NCBI GenBank assembly: GCA_038888615.1
Contig: JAWAID010000001.1
Location: 1 to 64,000 of the forward strand
Direction of reading: 5' to 3'
From: Candidatus Korarchaeum sp.
GTDB taxonomy: Archaea > Korarchaeota > Korarchaeia > Korarchaeales > Korarchaeaceae
DNA length: 64,000 nt
The notes beneath the pieces are model-generated. The model worked only from the letters and a program-made list of their open reading frames with translations, was not told the origin of the DNA and did no database searches. The position numbers and the translations under genes are program-made. Shown here in pieces: positions 17,282 through 26,085 of this stretch (positions are counted from its first letter, which is position 1; each line of letters opens with the position of its first letter).

Positions 17282-18364
17282 CTACTGAGAAGCCCTGAGT
17301 TCCTCTATCCTCCTTCTGGGTAAGGGTAGCTCGGGTCTTTCCGGCAATATGCCCTGCGGTCTGAACATCGCTATCAGCACTATTGTAAGCCCTATCAAGA
17401 TATACTCAAGCCAGTTGGGATTTATTGGTATAAATGACTCTAAAGTGGTCTTATATGCAAATATGAGACTCCTTATGGTGGAAAATGCGAAAGTTCCGAC
17501 CACTATGCCCTTGTTATTCCCGGTGCCACCTAGCATCATGAAGGCCCAGGGCCAGAAGGTCCAGGTCACCCTGGTGTAAGTGTAGGCCTTCAGACTCATC
17601 GTGTACAGAGTCCATAGGGCCCCCCCTATAGCGGCGATCGAGCCTCCTATTATCAGGACCTGGGCTCTAAGCTTCACTATGTCCTTTCCAAAGGCTCTAG
17701 CGGCTATTTCCATGTCCCTCATGGCTTTGAGAGATCTTCCAAACGGGGATCTGAGTAGCAATTGAAGGTACACGAAGATCATGAGGGCTATGGCTAATAT
17801 CACCATGGAACTGAAGAAAAATCTGGCCTGACCCGCCCCTACGAACCTGAACACGTCCGGGACCATTATGCCCTCCGTCCCTCCAGCGATCGGATCGTAG
17901 TACTTGACCACCGTCTGAAGCGCCTCACCGAATGCCAGCAGCGTGATCCCCAAGTAGGCTTCGCGAAGTCTTATCGCGGGGTAGGAGGCTACGTACCCTA
18001 TCGCGCCGCCCATCAGCGCTGCTATGACTAGAGCTAGTAGTAACATTAAGATTGACTCCAAGGGGCTGGAGCTCAGCCTCCTGTTCATCTCCTCCACTAC
18101 CTTCAGGTTCGTGAAGATATCTGTGTATTCGTAACCCCATGGAAGTCCGTAGTAAAGGGCCATTAGCCTCCCAGCAATGGAACCCGCTCCCAGGGCTCCT
18201 GCTAGTACAGCGAGGACTCTACCGAACTGCGGGACCCCCGCTATGCCGACCTCTAAGTTCAAGCTGAGGGTCACAATAAGGAAGATACCGAAGTTGACGA
18301 TAATGCTCAGAGACAGAGGATCTAATATTAAACTCATGAGGTTCTCCAAGGAGGTCACCTCCAC
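17282..18364 (-). CDS. livM: Branched-chain amino-acid ABC transporter permease (LivM)
   Basis: The 360-residue polytopic membrane protein has the LivM sequence SYPAIRLREAYLGITLLAFGEALQ in its first half (about residues 128-151), with the Arg-Leu-Arg..Tyr-Leu-Gly-Ile-Thr core typical of the family. The cytoplasmic coupling region contains SPFGRSLKAMRDMEIAARAFG (about 207-227). About nine membrane segments are visible. It overlaps the end of livH by 10 bp. The true start may be a TTG or ATG (18337) just inside the frame, after GGAGGTG. It pairs with LivH to form the channel for branched-chain or related amino acids. Confidence 0.9.
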   Translation of the reverse strand: MEVTSLENLMSLILDPLSLSIIVNFGIFLIVTLSLNLEVGIAGVPQFGRVLAVLAGALGAGSIAGRLMALYYGLPWGYEYTDIFTNLKVVEEMNRRLSSSPLESILMLLLALVIAALMGGAIGYVASYPAIRLREAYLGITLLAFGEALQTVVKYYDPIAGGTEGIMVPDVFRFVGAGQARFFFSSMVILAIALMIFVYLQLLLRSPFGRSLKAMRDMEIAARAFGKDIVKLRAQVLIIGGSIAAIGGALWTLYTMSLKAYTYTRVTWTFWPWAFMMLGGTGNNKGIVVGTFAFSTIRSLIFAYKTTLESFIPINPNWLEYILIGLTIVLIAMFRPQGILPERPELPLPRRRIEELRASQ

Positions 18365-19320
18365 ACAGATTTCCTCAGTCTCTCGACCACTCTACTCAAC
18401 TGTAAACCGCCAATCCCCTCGGGGTAGAACAGTAGGAAGACCGACATCACTAGGAGCGGTATGAGTGGTTGGTAAACGACCAGGTTCCTGGAGACGTATG
18501 TCGCTAGCAACGTTATCAGTATGTACTCACTCAGCCCTATCAGGTAACCTCCGGCTAGGCTACCGAAGAGGGAGTAGATGCCACCCACTATGGCCCCCGC
18601 GAACTCGGGGACTATCACCAAACTCCCTACCGCAGGCGTCCCGGTGATTACCATCGAGAGTATCGCTCCAGCAAGACCTGCGAAAGCACCTCCAAGGAAC
18701 CAAGACGTCAGATACACGACTTCGGGGTTTATTCCGACTATCTCGGCTAGTGAGGGGTTCTCTATGGTGACTCTCACTGCTATGCCAAATTTAGTCCGGT
18801 TTAAGATGTATTTCAGCAAGATTATGACGGTCATCACGATGGATACCGATACTATCGGGATGCCCCTCAGTACGAAGTCGCCCGACTGGACTATGGATAC
18901 GTCCTCCGTGGATAATACGATAAGCCTAGCATTCACCTTATATTCCTGAGTAAGGTAATCCGCTATTATGTTGAGTAAGGCTAAATATATGAGATCTACC
19001 CCCAATGTGGACATCATAAGAGTTACCATGTCAGCTCTCCTTTTCAAAAGCCACCTGTTGACTGAGAGGTACGTTATTACTCCCAAGACGCCCGAGATCA
19101 ACGCCGCTACCGGAAAGAAGACGTACGTAGGATAACCCAGGTCCCTGAATAATACCTTGCTGAATATGAAGACCGTATACAGTCCAAAAGCTGTCATAGA
19201 GGCATGGGAAAAATTAAAGGTACCTGTAGTCATGTAGATCAGGGTTATTCCAGCAGCAGCTAGAGCTATCGCAGCAGAGTAACTGACTGCAGTCATTAGA
19301 ACTTCCAGCACACCGAGCAC
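18355..19320 (-). CDS. livH: Branched-chain amino-acid ABC transporter permease (LivH)
   Basis: The 321-residue membrane protein begins with AAAGITLIYMTTGTFNFSHAS (about 21-41), the LivH N-terminal signature. It carries the cytoplasmic loop RTKFGIAVRVTIENPSLAEIVG (about 173-194) and GALAGAILSMV-type helices near the C-terminus. It is the first gene of the livHM transcript and is divergent from livK, 191 bp away, so both promoters lie in that gap. Start is GTG 19320 or GTG 19311. Confidence 0.9.
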   Translation of the reverse strand: MLGVLEVLMTAVSYSAAIALAAAGITLIYMTTGTFNFSHASMTAFGLYTVFIFSKVLFRDLGYPTYVFFPVAALISGVLGVITYLSVNRWLLKRRADMVTLMMSTLGVDLIYLALLNIIADYLTQEYKVNARLIVLSTEDVSIVQSGDFVLRGIPIVSVSIVMTVIILLKYILNRTKFGIAVRVTIENPSLAEIVGINPEVVYLTSWFLGGAFAGLAGAILSMVITGTPAVGSLVIVPEFAGAIVGGIYSLFGSLAGGYLIGLSEYILITLLATYVSRNLVVYQPLIPLLVMSVFLLFYPEGIGGLQLSRVVERLRKSVWR

Positions 19321-19511
19321 CCCCTGACGTCATCAAGCCGCAGATCGATGATTTTGTAGGGGGATCTCAGCACATTATTTAAGCTTTGAGTCCATCTCTC
19401 ATTAACCTAACGGCGAGAGGTACGATCCTACGGGTATCGGTCAGTGGGATTCCAATCGCACATAAGAGTTAAAATTAAATGTGGGACCCACCCGCCAAAG
19501 CGGTGAGGCCT

Positions 19512-20867
19512 ATGAGCAATAGGCTAGCTTATGTGCTAATCTTAGTCGCTCTCCTGCTCGGATCGGGCGTGGGATATGCGCTCAGGGGGGGTGGAGGTAC
19601 TGTAACGATAACTACCACGGTCACTGAGACCGTTTCTACCCCCGCTCCAGCTGGAGCAGTTGGATTGAGTGGGGAAGTTTACGTTGGAGCTCTTCTACCC
19701 CTTACAGGACCTCTTGGCTCGTTCGCCGAGAACGATATGGTGGTATTGAAACTCGCAGAGAGTGATGTGAACGCCTGGTTAGAGCAGGTAGGAGCTAAGT
19801 GGAGGGTGAAGGTGATCTTTGAGGATACGGCCCTGGATCCCAAGCAGACTCTAGACAAGGTCCAGGCCCTCCACTCAAGAGGGGTAAAGATATTCATAGG
19901 ACCCATGGCGAGCTCGGAAGTCAAGGAGATTAAGGGATACGCCGACGCTAATAAGTTGCTCGTGATATCCCAGAGTTCCACCTCTCCAGCGCTCGCCATA
20001 CCAAACGACATGATATACAGGTTCTGTCCTCCGGATGAGTTCCAAGGTGCTGCCTCAGCCAAGGCCACCTTCGACCTGGGAATAAGGTACGTCGTGGTTG
20101 TTTGGAGAGGGGACGCCTGGGGAGACGGGCTCGTCGATTCCTACGAGAAGGCCTTCGTTGAGTTGCTCAAGCAAAGCGGTGAGAAAGGCGACATATTGGG
20201 GAAGAGCAATGCAAAGGGGATCAGATACGATCCTGAAGCCAAGGAGTTCACGGCGATAGCTTCCCAGCTGGCAAGCATTGTGCAGGAGTTGGTGAGAAAC
20301 TACGGGGAGGATAGGGTAGGGGTTTACTACGCTGGCTTCGGGGAGTACGTTCAGTTCGCGGCAGCGGCGTCGCAGTATGATGTCCTAAGGAAGGTTAAGT
20401 GGATCGGATCGGACGGTACGGCCCTTCTAGGAGATATTCAGACCAATGAAAACGTCGCCAAGTTCTCCTATGAGACAAAGTTCGTAAGCCCCATGTTCGG
20501 TACGATCTCCCCGCTTCAGGAGAGGATAGCCTCCGAGGTCAGGAGGCAACTCGGAAGGCTTCCAGAGAGTTACGCTTACGCTGCCTATGATGCCCTCTGG
20601 CTCATAACCATGGCCCTTGAGATCACGGATAGCTATGACCCCGTGGCTGTGGCCAAGGTACTGCCCTCACTGACTCAGAGATGGTACGGAGCGACTGGTG
20701 TATTCAAGCTCAATGAAAACGGGGATAGGGCTTTCTCGGACTACATGTTCTGGATGGTAGTTCCAGCGGACGGCAAGTACGAGTGGAAGGTAGCTGGGAG
20801 CTACTCCTACGAGACAGGAGCCGTATCTTGGACGAACGAGTTCATGAAACTCCTGGGAAGAAAGTGA
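19512..20867 (+). CDS. livK: Branched-chain amino-acid ABC transporter substrate-binding protein (LivK-like)
   Basis: The protein (451 residues from ATG 19512) has an N-terminal hydrophobic anchor (LAYVLILVALLLGSGVGYAL) followed by a Thr-rich linker and a periplasmic-binding fold of the Leu/Ile/Val class: VYVGALLPLTGPLG, FEDTALDPKQTLDKV, GPMASSEVKEI, SQSSTSPAL. In archaea such proteins stay tethered outside the membrane by the N-terminal helix. ATG 19512 is chosen because GGTGAG lies just upstream and the TATA-like ttaaaatta (about 19467-19475) predicts transcription starting after the more distal ATG 19479. Confidence 0.9.
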   Translation: MSNRLAYVLILVALLLGSGVGYALRGGGGTVTITTTVTETVSTPAPAGAVGLSGEVYVGALLPLTGPLGSFAENDMVVLKLAESDVNAWLEQVGAKWRVKVIFEDTALDPKQTLDKVQALHSRGVKIFIGPMASSEVKEIKGYADANKLLVISQSSTSPALAIPNDMIYRFCPPDEFQGAASAKATFDLGIRYVVVVWRGDAWGDGLVDSYEKAFVELLKQSGEKGDILGKSNAKGIRYDPEAKEFTAIASQLASIVQELVRNYGEDRVGVYYAGFGEYVQFAAAASQYDVLRKVKWIGSDGTALLGDIQTNENVAKFSYETKFVSPMFGTISPLQERIASEVRRQLGRLPESYAYAAYDALWLITMALEITDSYDPVAVAKVLPSLTQRWYGATGVFKLNENGDRAFSDYMFWMVVPADGKYEWKVAGSYSYETGAVSWTNEFMKLLGRK

Positions 20868-21091
20868 GTCCCCCACCTTACCTGCCAAATTTAATCAATT
20901 TTTATTACTTTTCTTATAGAATGTGGGACAGTAGGAGCTGATGAGTGCTAATTATACCCTTAAAGTGTACATACGGGTGATGAGTGGATGCAGTACTCGT
21001 TCGCCCCGAGGCTCCCTGCGGAGGTCTCGGCGCGCTAACCATTAAATTAACTCCACTAGAGGTCTCAGTAACCCCAGATAGGTGGTTCCGA

Positions 21092-21862
21092 ATGGGAGCG
21101 GACAGGGAGTCCAACGCATTGCTTTTAACTGAGAACCTAACCAAGAAGTTCGGTGGATTATATGCCGTTAATGGAGTGTCCATAAAGGTCAGGAGAAGGA
21201 GCATTACGATGATAATGGGACCCAACGGCTCCGGAAAGACAACCTTGATCAACGTATGCTCAGGAATACTGAAACCCGATGAGGGCAAGGTCCTCTTTGA
21301 CGGTAGGGAGATAACTGGTTGGCCTCCTCATAAGATATACAGGCTCGGATTCATCAGGACCTTCCAGATACCAGCGCCCTTTCTAAAGCTCAGCGTACTG
21401 GAGAACGTTTTGGTGAGCATGAGGAATAGCGGTGAGAACCCATTAAAATCCCCTATAAGACCCATCTGGATCAGGGAAGAGGAGGAGAACGTGAGAAAAG
21501 CTTTCAGCATACTCAAGAGGGTGGGTCTAGAGGACCTCTGGGACAGGGAGGCCTATAAGCTCGGGGGAGGACAGTTGAAGATGTTAGAGGTAGCGAGAGC
21601 TCTGGCGTCCGGAGCCAAGCTGATCGCACTCGATGAGCCGATAGGTGGCGTTGATCCCTCTTACGCGAACGAGATACTTAGCTACCTTGACAACTTAAGG
21701 AGGGACCTCGACGTCACCTTACTCCTAATAGAGCACAGGATAGATATCGCCCTTCCCTTCGCTGACTACGTTTACGTCATGGATAGGGGGAGGATCATAT
21801 CGCAGGGCTCACCGGAGGAGGTCTCAAATGACCCGAAGGTAGTGGAGGTCTACTTAGGGTGA
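21092..21862 (+). CDS. livG: Branched-chain amino-acid ABC transporter ATPase (LivG)
   Basis: The 256-residue ATPase has Walker A GPNGSGKTT, Q-loop region FIRTFQIPAPF (typical LivG sequence RTFQ), signature KLGGGQLKMLEVARAL, Walker B KLIALDEP and the family insert IGGVDPSYANEI. It hydrolyses ATP to power LivH/LivM. An in-frame GTG at 20984 would add 36 residues that do not resemble the family, so ATG 21092 (with AGGTGG upstream) is preferred. It overlaps livF by 4 bp. Confidence 0.92.
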   Translation: MGADRESNALLLTENLTKKFGGLYAVNGVSIKVRRRSITMIMGPNGSGKTTLINVCSGILKPDEGKVLFDGREITGWPPHKIYRLGFIRTFQIPAPFLKLSVLENVLVSMRNSGENPLKSPIRPIWIREEEENVRKAFSILKRVGLEDLWDREAYKLGGGQLKMLEVARALASGAKLIALDEPIGGVDPSYANEILSYLDNLRRDLDVTLLLIEHRIDIALPFADYVYVMDRGRIISQGSPEEVSNDPKVVEVYLG

Positions 21863-22590
21863 TCTCGATGGCTGACAGGTTGGTTGAAGTCAAGGACCTT
21901 TACTCCGGATATGGGAAGCTCAGGATACTATTTAATGTCAACTTCTACGCTGAGGCCGGCGAGATAACCGTGATAGTTGGGCCCAACGGTGCTGGTAAGA
22001 CGACGCTCTTGAATAGCATAATGGGGATGGCTACGATCCACTCGGGGACCATCAGGTTTGAGGGGCGTGATATAACCAGGCTCCCCACTTACAGGAGGGC
22101 GAGGATGGGCCTAGCTTACTTACCGCAGTACGGGAACTTAGCAGCTGGTTTAACCGTTGAGGAGAATCTGAGGATGGCCGGTCACTTACTGAGCCCCGAT
22201 GAGGTGGAAGGAAGGGTCCATGAGGTAGTTGAGTTGTTCCCTAAGTTAAGGGAGCTGCTCCAGAGGAAAGCAGGAACGCTGAGTGGCGGGGAGAGGAGGA
22301 TGCTAGCGATAGGGATAGCCCTCATGAGGAGACCGAAGGTCCTGCTTTTAGATGAGATGACCACGGATCTCGCACCCATAGTGGTAAACCAGGTCCTAGG
22401 CAAGGTAGTTGAGTTAAGGGACTCGCTGGGGCAGACAGTAATTATGGTGGAACAGAACGCCAAAAAAGCCTTGGAAATAGGGAATAGAGCTTATCTCCTA
22501 GTCAGCGGTGAGATCAGGTTCGAGGGAGATCCCAGAGATCTATTGAACAATCCTCAACTTTCTAAACTGTATCTTGGGATAGTGAGGTAA
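21859..22590 (+). CDS. livF: Branched-chain amino-acid ABC transporter ATPase (LivF)
   Basis: The 243-residue ATPase carries the LivF start VKDLYSGYGKLRILFNV, Walker A GPNGAGKTT, LAYLPQYGNL (the LivF Q-loop region), signature TLSGGERRMLAIGIALM, Walker B KVLLLDEM and a final VEQNAKKALEIGNRAYLL segment. It is the second nucleotide-binding subunit of the transporter. The 4-bp overlap with livG indicates translational coupling. The initiating codon may be the GTG at 21859 or ATG 21868. Confidence 0.93.
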   Translation: MISMADRLVEVKDLYSGYGKLRILFNVNFYAEAGEITVIVGPNGAGKTTLLNSIMGMATIHSGTIRFEGRDITRLPTYRRARMGLAYLPQYGNLAAGLTVEENLRMAGHLLSPDEVEGRVHEVVELFPKLRELLQRKAGTLSGGERRMLAIGIALMRRPKVLLLDEMTTDLAPIVVNQVLGKVVELRDSLGQTVIMVEQNAKKALEIGNRAYLLVSGEIRFEGDPRDLLNNPQLSKLYLGIVR

Positions 22591-22669
22591 AATCTTAGGT
22601 TTCTCTAGACATAGTACGATCATTCCCATAAGTTTTTAAGTTTGACTCGACGATCCTCACGGGACCCGC

Positions 22670-23953
22670 ATGATGCTCAGCGTGGAGGAGGCCAAGCGTT
22701 TCCTTCAGTCAGCTTACCCGATAACCTATCCCGTGGTTTTTGAAAGGGCTAAGGGAATTGAGATGTGGGACGTCGAGGGAAGGAAGTACTTAGATTTCCT
22801 CTCGGGCATAGGGGTGGTAAATTACGGGCACTCCCATCCTAAGATAGTTAAAGCCGTGCAAGAGCAGATGGAGAGGCTCGCTCATGTTTCGATGCTCTAC
22901 TATAATGTCCCTGCAGTCCTACTAGCTAAGAAGCTAGCTGAGATAGCTCCGGGGGGATTAAAGAAGACCTACTATGCTAATAGTGGGACCGAGGCCGTGG
23001 AAAGCGCCATCAAGTTAGCTAAGAAGTACTCCGTGAAGGTTAGGGGAGGAACGGGTGCTTACGTAATAGCGTTCGATTGCGCCTTCCATGGGAGAGGTGG
23101 TCTAACGCTAACATTGACCGCATCGCATAAATACAAGAAGTTGATGGGGCACTTCGCCAGCTACCCAGGGGTAGTTCACTTACCCACGCCCTACTGTTAC
23201 AGGTTCCCCGGCGACATTGAGACCTGTAGGGACTACACGTTAGAGAAGGTTGATGAGTACATCAGGTACCGCCTAGGCCCCGAGAACACAGCAGCTGTGA
23301 TCGTGGAACCCGTTATTGGCGAGGGAGGAATAATAGTCCCTCCGGATGGATGGTTAAAGGAGCTGGAGAGAATATGCAGGGAAAACGATGTCCTGCTTAT
23401 TGCAGACGAGGTTCAGAGCGGTTTCGGACGGACCGGAAGGATATTCGGACATGAGTGGGAAAACGTGAGGGCGGACATCATGACCATGGCTAAGGCCTTA
23501 GGCGCTGGGCTCCCCCTCGGGGGAATAATGGCTACCGAGGAAGTCGATAATGCTTGGGAGCCAGGGGATCATAACGTCACGTTTTCTGGAAACCCTGTAG
23601 CCTGTGCAGCAGGTTTAGCGGGCATAGAGGTATTATTAGAGGAGAAACTCCATGAGAACGCCCTCAGAGTCGGGAATTTCATAATGAATAAGCTTAAGGA
23701 CGCCGCCCCTAAGGTAGTGGGTGAGGTGAGGGGGAGAGGTCTGTTCATCGGAGTGGAGATAGTCAAGGATGGGAAGAAGCCAGATCCCGATGCGACGAAG
23801 AGGATAAGGGAGGAGATGTTCAGGAGGGGTTACATAGTAGGGACGGGTGGTATATTCGGCAACGTCGTGAGGATCCAACCACCGCTTGTAGTCACGGTGG
23901 AACAGGCAGACAGGATGACGGACGATCTGCTTGACGTTATGAAGTCTCTTTAA
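22670..23953 (+). CDS. Class III aminotransferase (4-aminobutyrate/ornithine type)
   Basis: The 427-residue protein has the class III features: LDFLSGIGVVNYGHSHPKI (about 42-60), YANSGTEAVESAIKLAKKYS (about 102-121), LLIADEVQSGFGRTG (about 242-256) with the PLP-contacting Asp, and the Schiff-base lysine in MTMAKALGAGLPLGG (about 271-285). It transfers amino groups from an omega- or side-chain amine such as GABA, ornithine or acetylornithine. It could also be one of the archaeal broad-specificity amino-acid racemases of this fold. It lies 79 bp after livF in the same direction and may use the imported amino acid. Confidence 0.88.
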   Translation: MMLSVEEAKRFLQSAYPITYPVVFERAKGIEMWDVEGRKYLDFLSGIGVVNYGHSHPKIVKAVQEQMERLAHVSMLYYNVPAVLLAKKLAEIAPGGLKKTYYANSGTEAVESAIKLAKKYSVKVRGGTGAYVIAFDCAFHGRGGLTLTLTASHKYKKLMGHFASYPGVVHLPTPYCYRFPGDIETCRDYTLEKVDEYIRYRLGPENTAAVIVEPVIGEGGIIVPPDGWLKELERICRENDVLLIADEVQSGFGRTGRIFGHEWENVRADIMTMAKALGAGLPLGGIMATEEVDNAWEPGDHNVTFSGNPVACAAGLAGIEVLLEEKLHENALRVGNFIMNKLKDAAPKVVGEVRGRGLFIGVEIVKDGKKPDPDATKRIREEMFRRGYIVGTGGIFGNVVRIQPPLVVTVEQADRMTDDLLDVMKSL

Positions 23954-24220
23954 GGGTTTAATCCTCTTAACTTTTTCAAGCTGTTCAATGAGTTTAATGT
24001 TTATGATAGGGCAGCACCGCTTGGAAGAGGGTGAGAGGAGACGTTGGGGGTCAATTACCCCTGGGTGAATCATCCGTCCCCATCAGTCTGGGATGGCTAT
24101 TTCATTCCCCGCTCAACTGGTTCCCGCTGTAAATATAAGTTTGAGGTTCAACATGACAACATCGGATGAGGGACGAGGTTATATACTCCTTACGATGATA
24201 TCTGGTGTAAGGGAGGTGCT

Positions 24221-25270
24221 TTGAGCTTAATGCTACACAAGTTTAGGAGAGATCAGTACGCTGATTACATCATAAGAGCTGTCAGAGAGGACTCTCCCTG
24301 GATGATCGACATTAGAGGTGGTCTCTCAATTCTATTACTAAGAGACCTCGATGTGGATGGTAATCAGGTAAAGAGTGGGCTCCTAGTGGATTTTCGACCA
24401 TCTCCCGATGCGAGTAGATCCGGCAGATTGAGTCCCATGGTACTAGTGAGGGATGGAGATAGCTGGAGGATAGTAGACTCCATATGGACTCTCGGGAGGA
24501 TAGCTGGTGGTACTGTAGCCTCTGCTTTCTCCCAGAACCCATCGATACTTCTAGATCCCCTCTCCTCGGCAGCTGTCGTGAGAAGGGTCCTCCCTAGGAT
24601 TAAAGACATCGGGATCTGGCAGGGCTCCGACTTCACCGAGATCCTGCAGTATCAAGCGGAGTCCTCGGTGATGGGTGAGAGGTCCGGGGAGGAGATACAG
24701 CTATTACTCGAATCTATCCTGAGCTATTTGAAGGATGATGGTGTGAGCGTGTCGGGGAATATTAACATACTATTGGGGAGCTGGTCCGTTGAGGAGTTCA
24801 GGAGGCAGTTCTCAGTAGGACTTGAGGTGATTAGGGTTATTGAGGACGAAGCCCAAGCTCTCTACGATGGGATATACCAGCTAGTTAGAGTTGACGAATT
24901 CGTTTCCTTAAGGAGAGATGAGTTCAACCTTCTAGGGGAAAATGCGGAAGTATCTCAATCCGTCTCACTTGGCTGGATCTTCTACTCTTTCGAGAGAAAT
25001 CCCTCAGGAGAGGGTCTGAGCAGGGAGTATTATAATGAGCTCGGTAGGGTCCCCGTGGAAATCGAACTGGATCTCGATGATACCGCAGGGTGGAAGAGGG
25101 TGATGGTGCATTGCACCAGAGCTATACTGAACGACTGGTTATCGAAGAAGAAGGACTTGATAGAAGAGGAGCCGGAGATCAACAGGAAGAGTGAAACCCT
25201 CAGTAGAATGTTGAGGAACGTCTTAGGGCAGGAGTACAGCCTTAGCGGTAGCTTAGAGGGGTTCTTCTAA
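24221..25270 (+). CDS. Unrecognised soluble protein, 349 residues (weakly NurA-like)
   Basis: The protein is soluble and acidic. Features seen are FRRDQYADYIIRAVRED at the N-terminus, SGLLVDFRPSPDASRSG in the middle of the first third, and a C-terminal helical region with CTRAILNDWLSKKKDL. The alternation of beta-rich segments and the late EIELDLDDTAGWKRVMVHC stretch is reminiscent of NurA-type nucleases, but the catalytic Asp motif near the start is not clearly present, and no HerA gene is adjacent. I therefore leave function open. A TATA-like gttatatact (about 24178-24187) and GGGAGGTG just before TTG 24221 support expression; ATG 24230 is the alternative start. Confidence 0.6.
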   Translation: MSLMLHKFRRDQYADYIIRAVREDSPWMIDIRGGLSILLLRDLDVDGNQVKSGLLVDFRPSPDASRSGRLSPMVLVRDGDSWRIVDSIWTLGRIAGGTVASAFSQNPSILLDPLSSAAVVRRVLPRIKDIGIWQGSDFTEILQYQAESSVMGERSGEEIQLLLESILSYLKDDGVSVSGNINILLGSWSVEEFRRQFSVGLEVIRVIEDEAQALYDGIYQLVRVDEFVSLRRDEFNLLGENAEVSQSVSLGWIFYSFERNPSGEGLSREYYNELGRVPVEIELDLDDTAGWKRVMVHCTRAILNDWLSKKKDLIEEEPEINRKSETLSRMLRNVLGQEYSLSGSLEGFF

Positions 25271-25689
25271 ATAGATAGTCATTCTTAAAGCTTTCCAAGA
25301 TTGATCGGAGTTCTCACCTGGGACGACCCGATTATGTGGGTTTTAATATCCCCCCTCCCCCCATATGGGGGGGATATCTACTCCTAGCTACTCATGAGCG
25401 ATTCTACTTCTTATCTTGGGAAACTAAGGTCTCTGATGTATGATAGTAACTGATGATATCTATTTTATGGTCTTTGGTTGATATAAAACTCATAAGTTTC
25501 TATTTTTCCTAATTCGTGATTCTAATTAATGCTTAGCTCTAATGGAACATTCTGCTTACCATTTTGTCGGAGAAATTGAGAGTTATTAGAGCTTTTCCAC
25601 TTGATTGGAGTCACCTGGTATGGATTCGTAATCTTTTTAAATAAACTACTCGGTATTTTCAGTATAGGGAGGCGGAGGTGAGGGTAAAA
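25271..25689. other. Intergenic region, 419 bp
   Basis: The region is AT-rich apart from a striking C/G palindrome listed separately. The segment just before 25678 contains a promoter-like tttttaaataaac (about 25631-25643) followed by GGAGGCGGAGGTG, fitting the AdoMet decarboxylase-like gene. No reading frame with gene-like composition is present. Confidence 0.5.
25346..25377. repeat. ATATCCCCCC...GGGGGGATAT palindrome
   Basis: Arms of about 10 bp flank a 12-base loop that is itself C-rich (TCCCCCCATATG). The element stands alone in AT-rich intergenic DNA, 75 bp after the stop at 25270. It may be a transcription terminator, a protein-binding site or the remains of a mobile-element end. Confidence 0.55.
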
Positions 25690-26082
25690 ATGGTGAGGGC
25701 CTTCGAGTACCATGTGATAGGTGAGCTCCTTGGTATCAACAGAGATCTACTAGAAAGCATTGAGTTCGTGGAGAGCGCCCTCATAGAATCCGTCCTAAGC
25801 TCCGGGTTAACATTATTCGACGTTCTTACTAAGAGAAAACCCAATGGAGGAGTTCTGAGCATCGCGATAATAGGGGAGTCTCACGCTGCAGTTCATACAT
25901 GGCCCGAATCGAGGAGCGTAACTGTCTCGATATCCTCCTGCAAGGACTCACCGAGCACCTGGAAGGTATTCTGGGAGTTAAAGAGGATCTTCGGGGCAAC
26001 CGATCACAAAGCGATGGAGCTGAGGAGCGGAATTTTACTCTTAGAGAGGATCGAAAGGGGATTGATAGAGACCCTGGTATGA
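25690..26082 (+). CDS. speD: Pyruvoyl-dependent S-adenosylmethionine decarboxylase-like enzyme
   Basis: The 130-residue protein has the self-cleavage motif IIGESHAAVHTWPE, where the Ser becomes the pyruvoyl group, and the downstream catalytic cysteine in SISSCKDS. Length and motif order fit bacterial/archaeal class 1 AdoMet decarboxylases, which make decarboxylated AdoMet for spermidine synthesis. Related archaeal proteins have changed specificity to arginine, so substrate is uncertain. The PYGVSG segment usual before the motif is replaced by PNGGVLS. GTG 25678 is an alternative start. It is convergent with cas6, 3 bp apart. A second, catalytically degenerate family member lies at 52942. Confidence 0.82.
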   Translation: MVRAFEYHVIGELLGINRDLLESIEFVESALIESVLSSGLTLFDVLTKRKPNGGVLSIAIIGESHAAVHTWPESRSVTVSISSCKDSPSTWKVFWELKRIFGATDHKAMELRSGILLLERIERGLIETLV

Positions 26083-26085
26083 CCC

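Noticed and set aside
24221-25270. Firm call as NurA nuclease
   Set aside because: Expected catalytic Asp motifs are not clear and no herA gene is adjacent; left as unknown.
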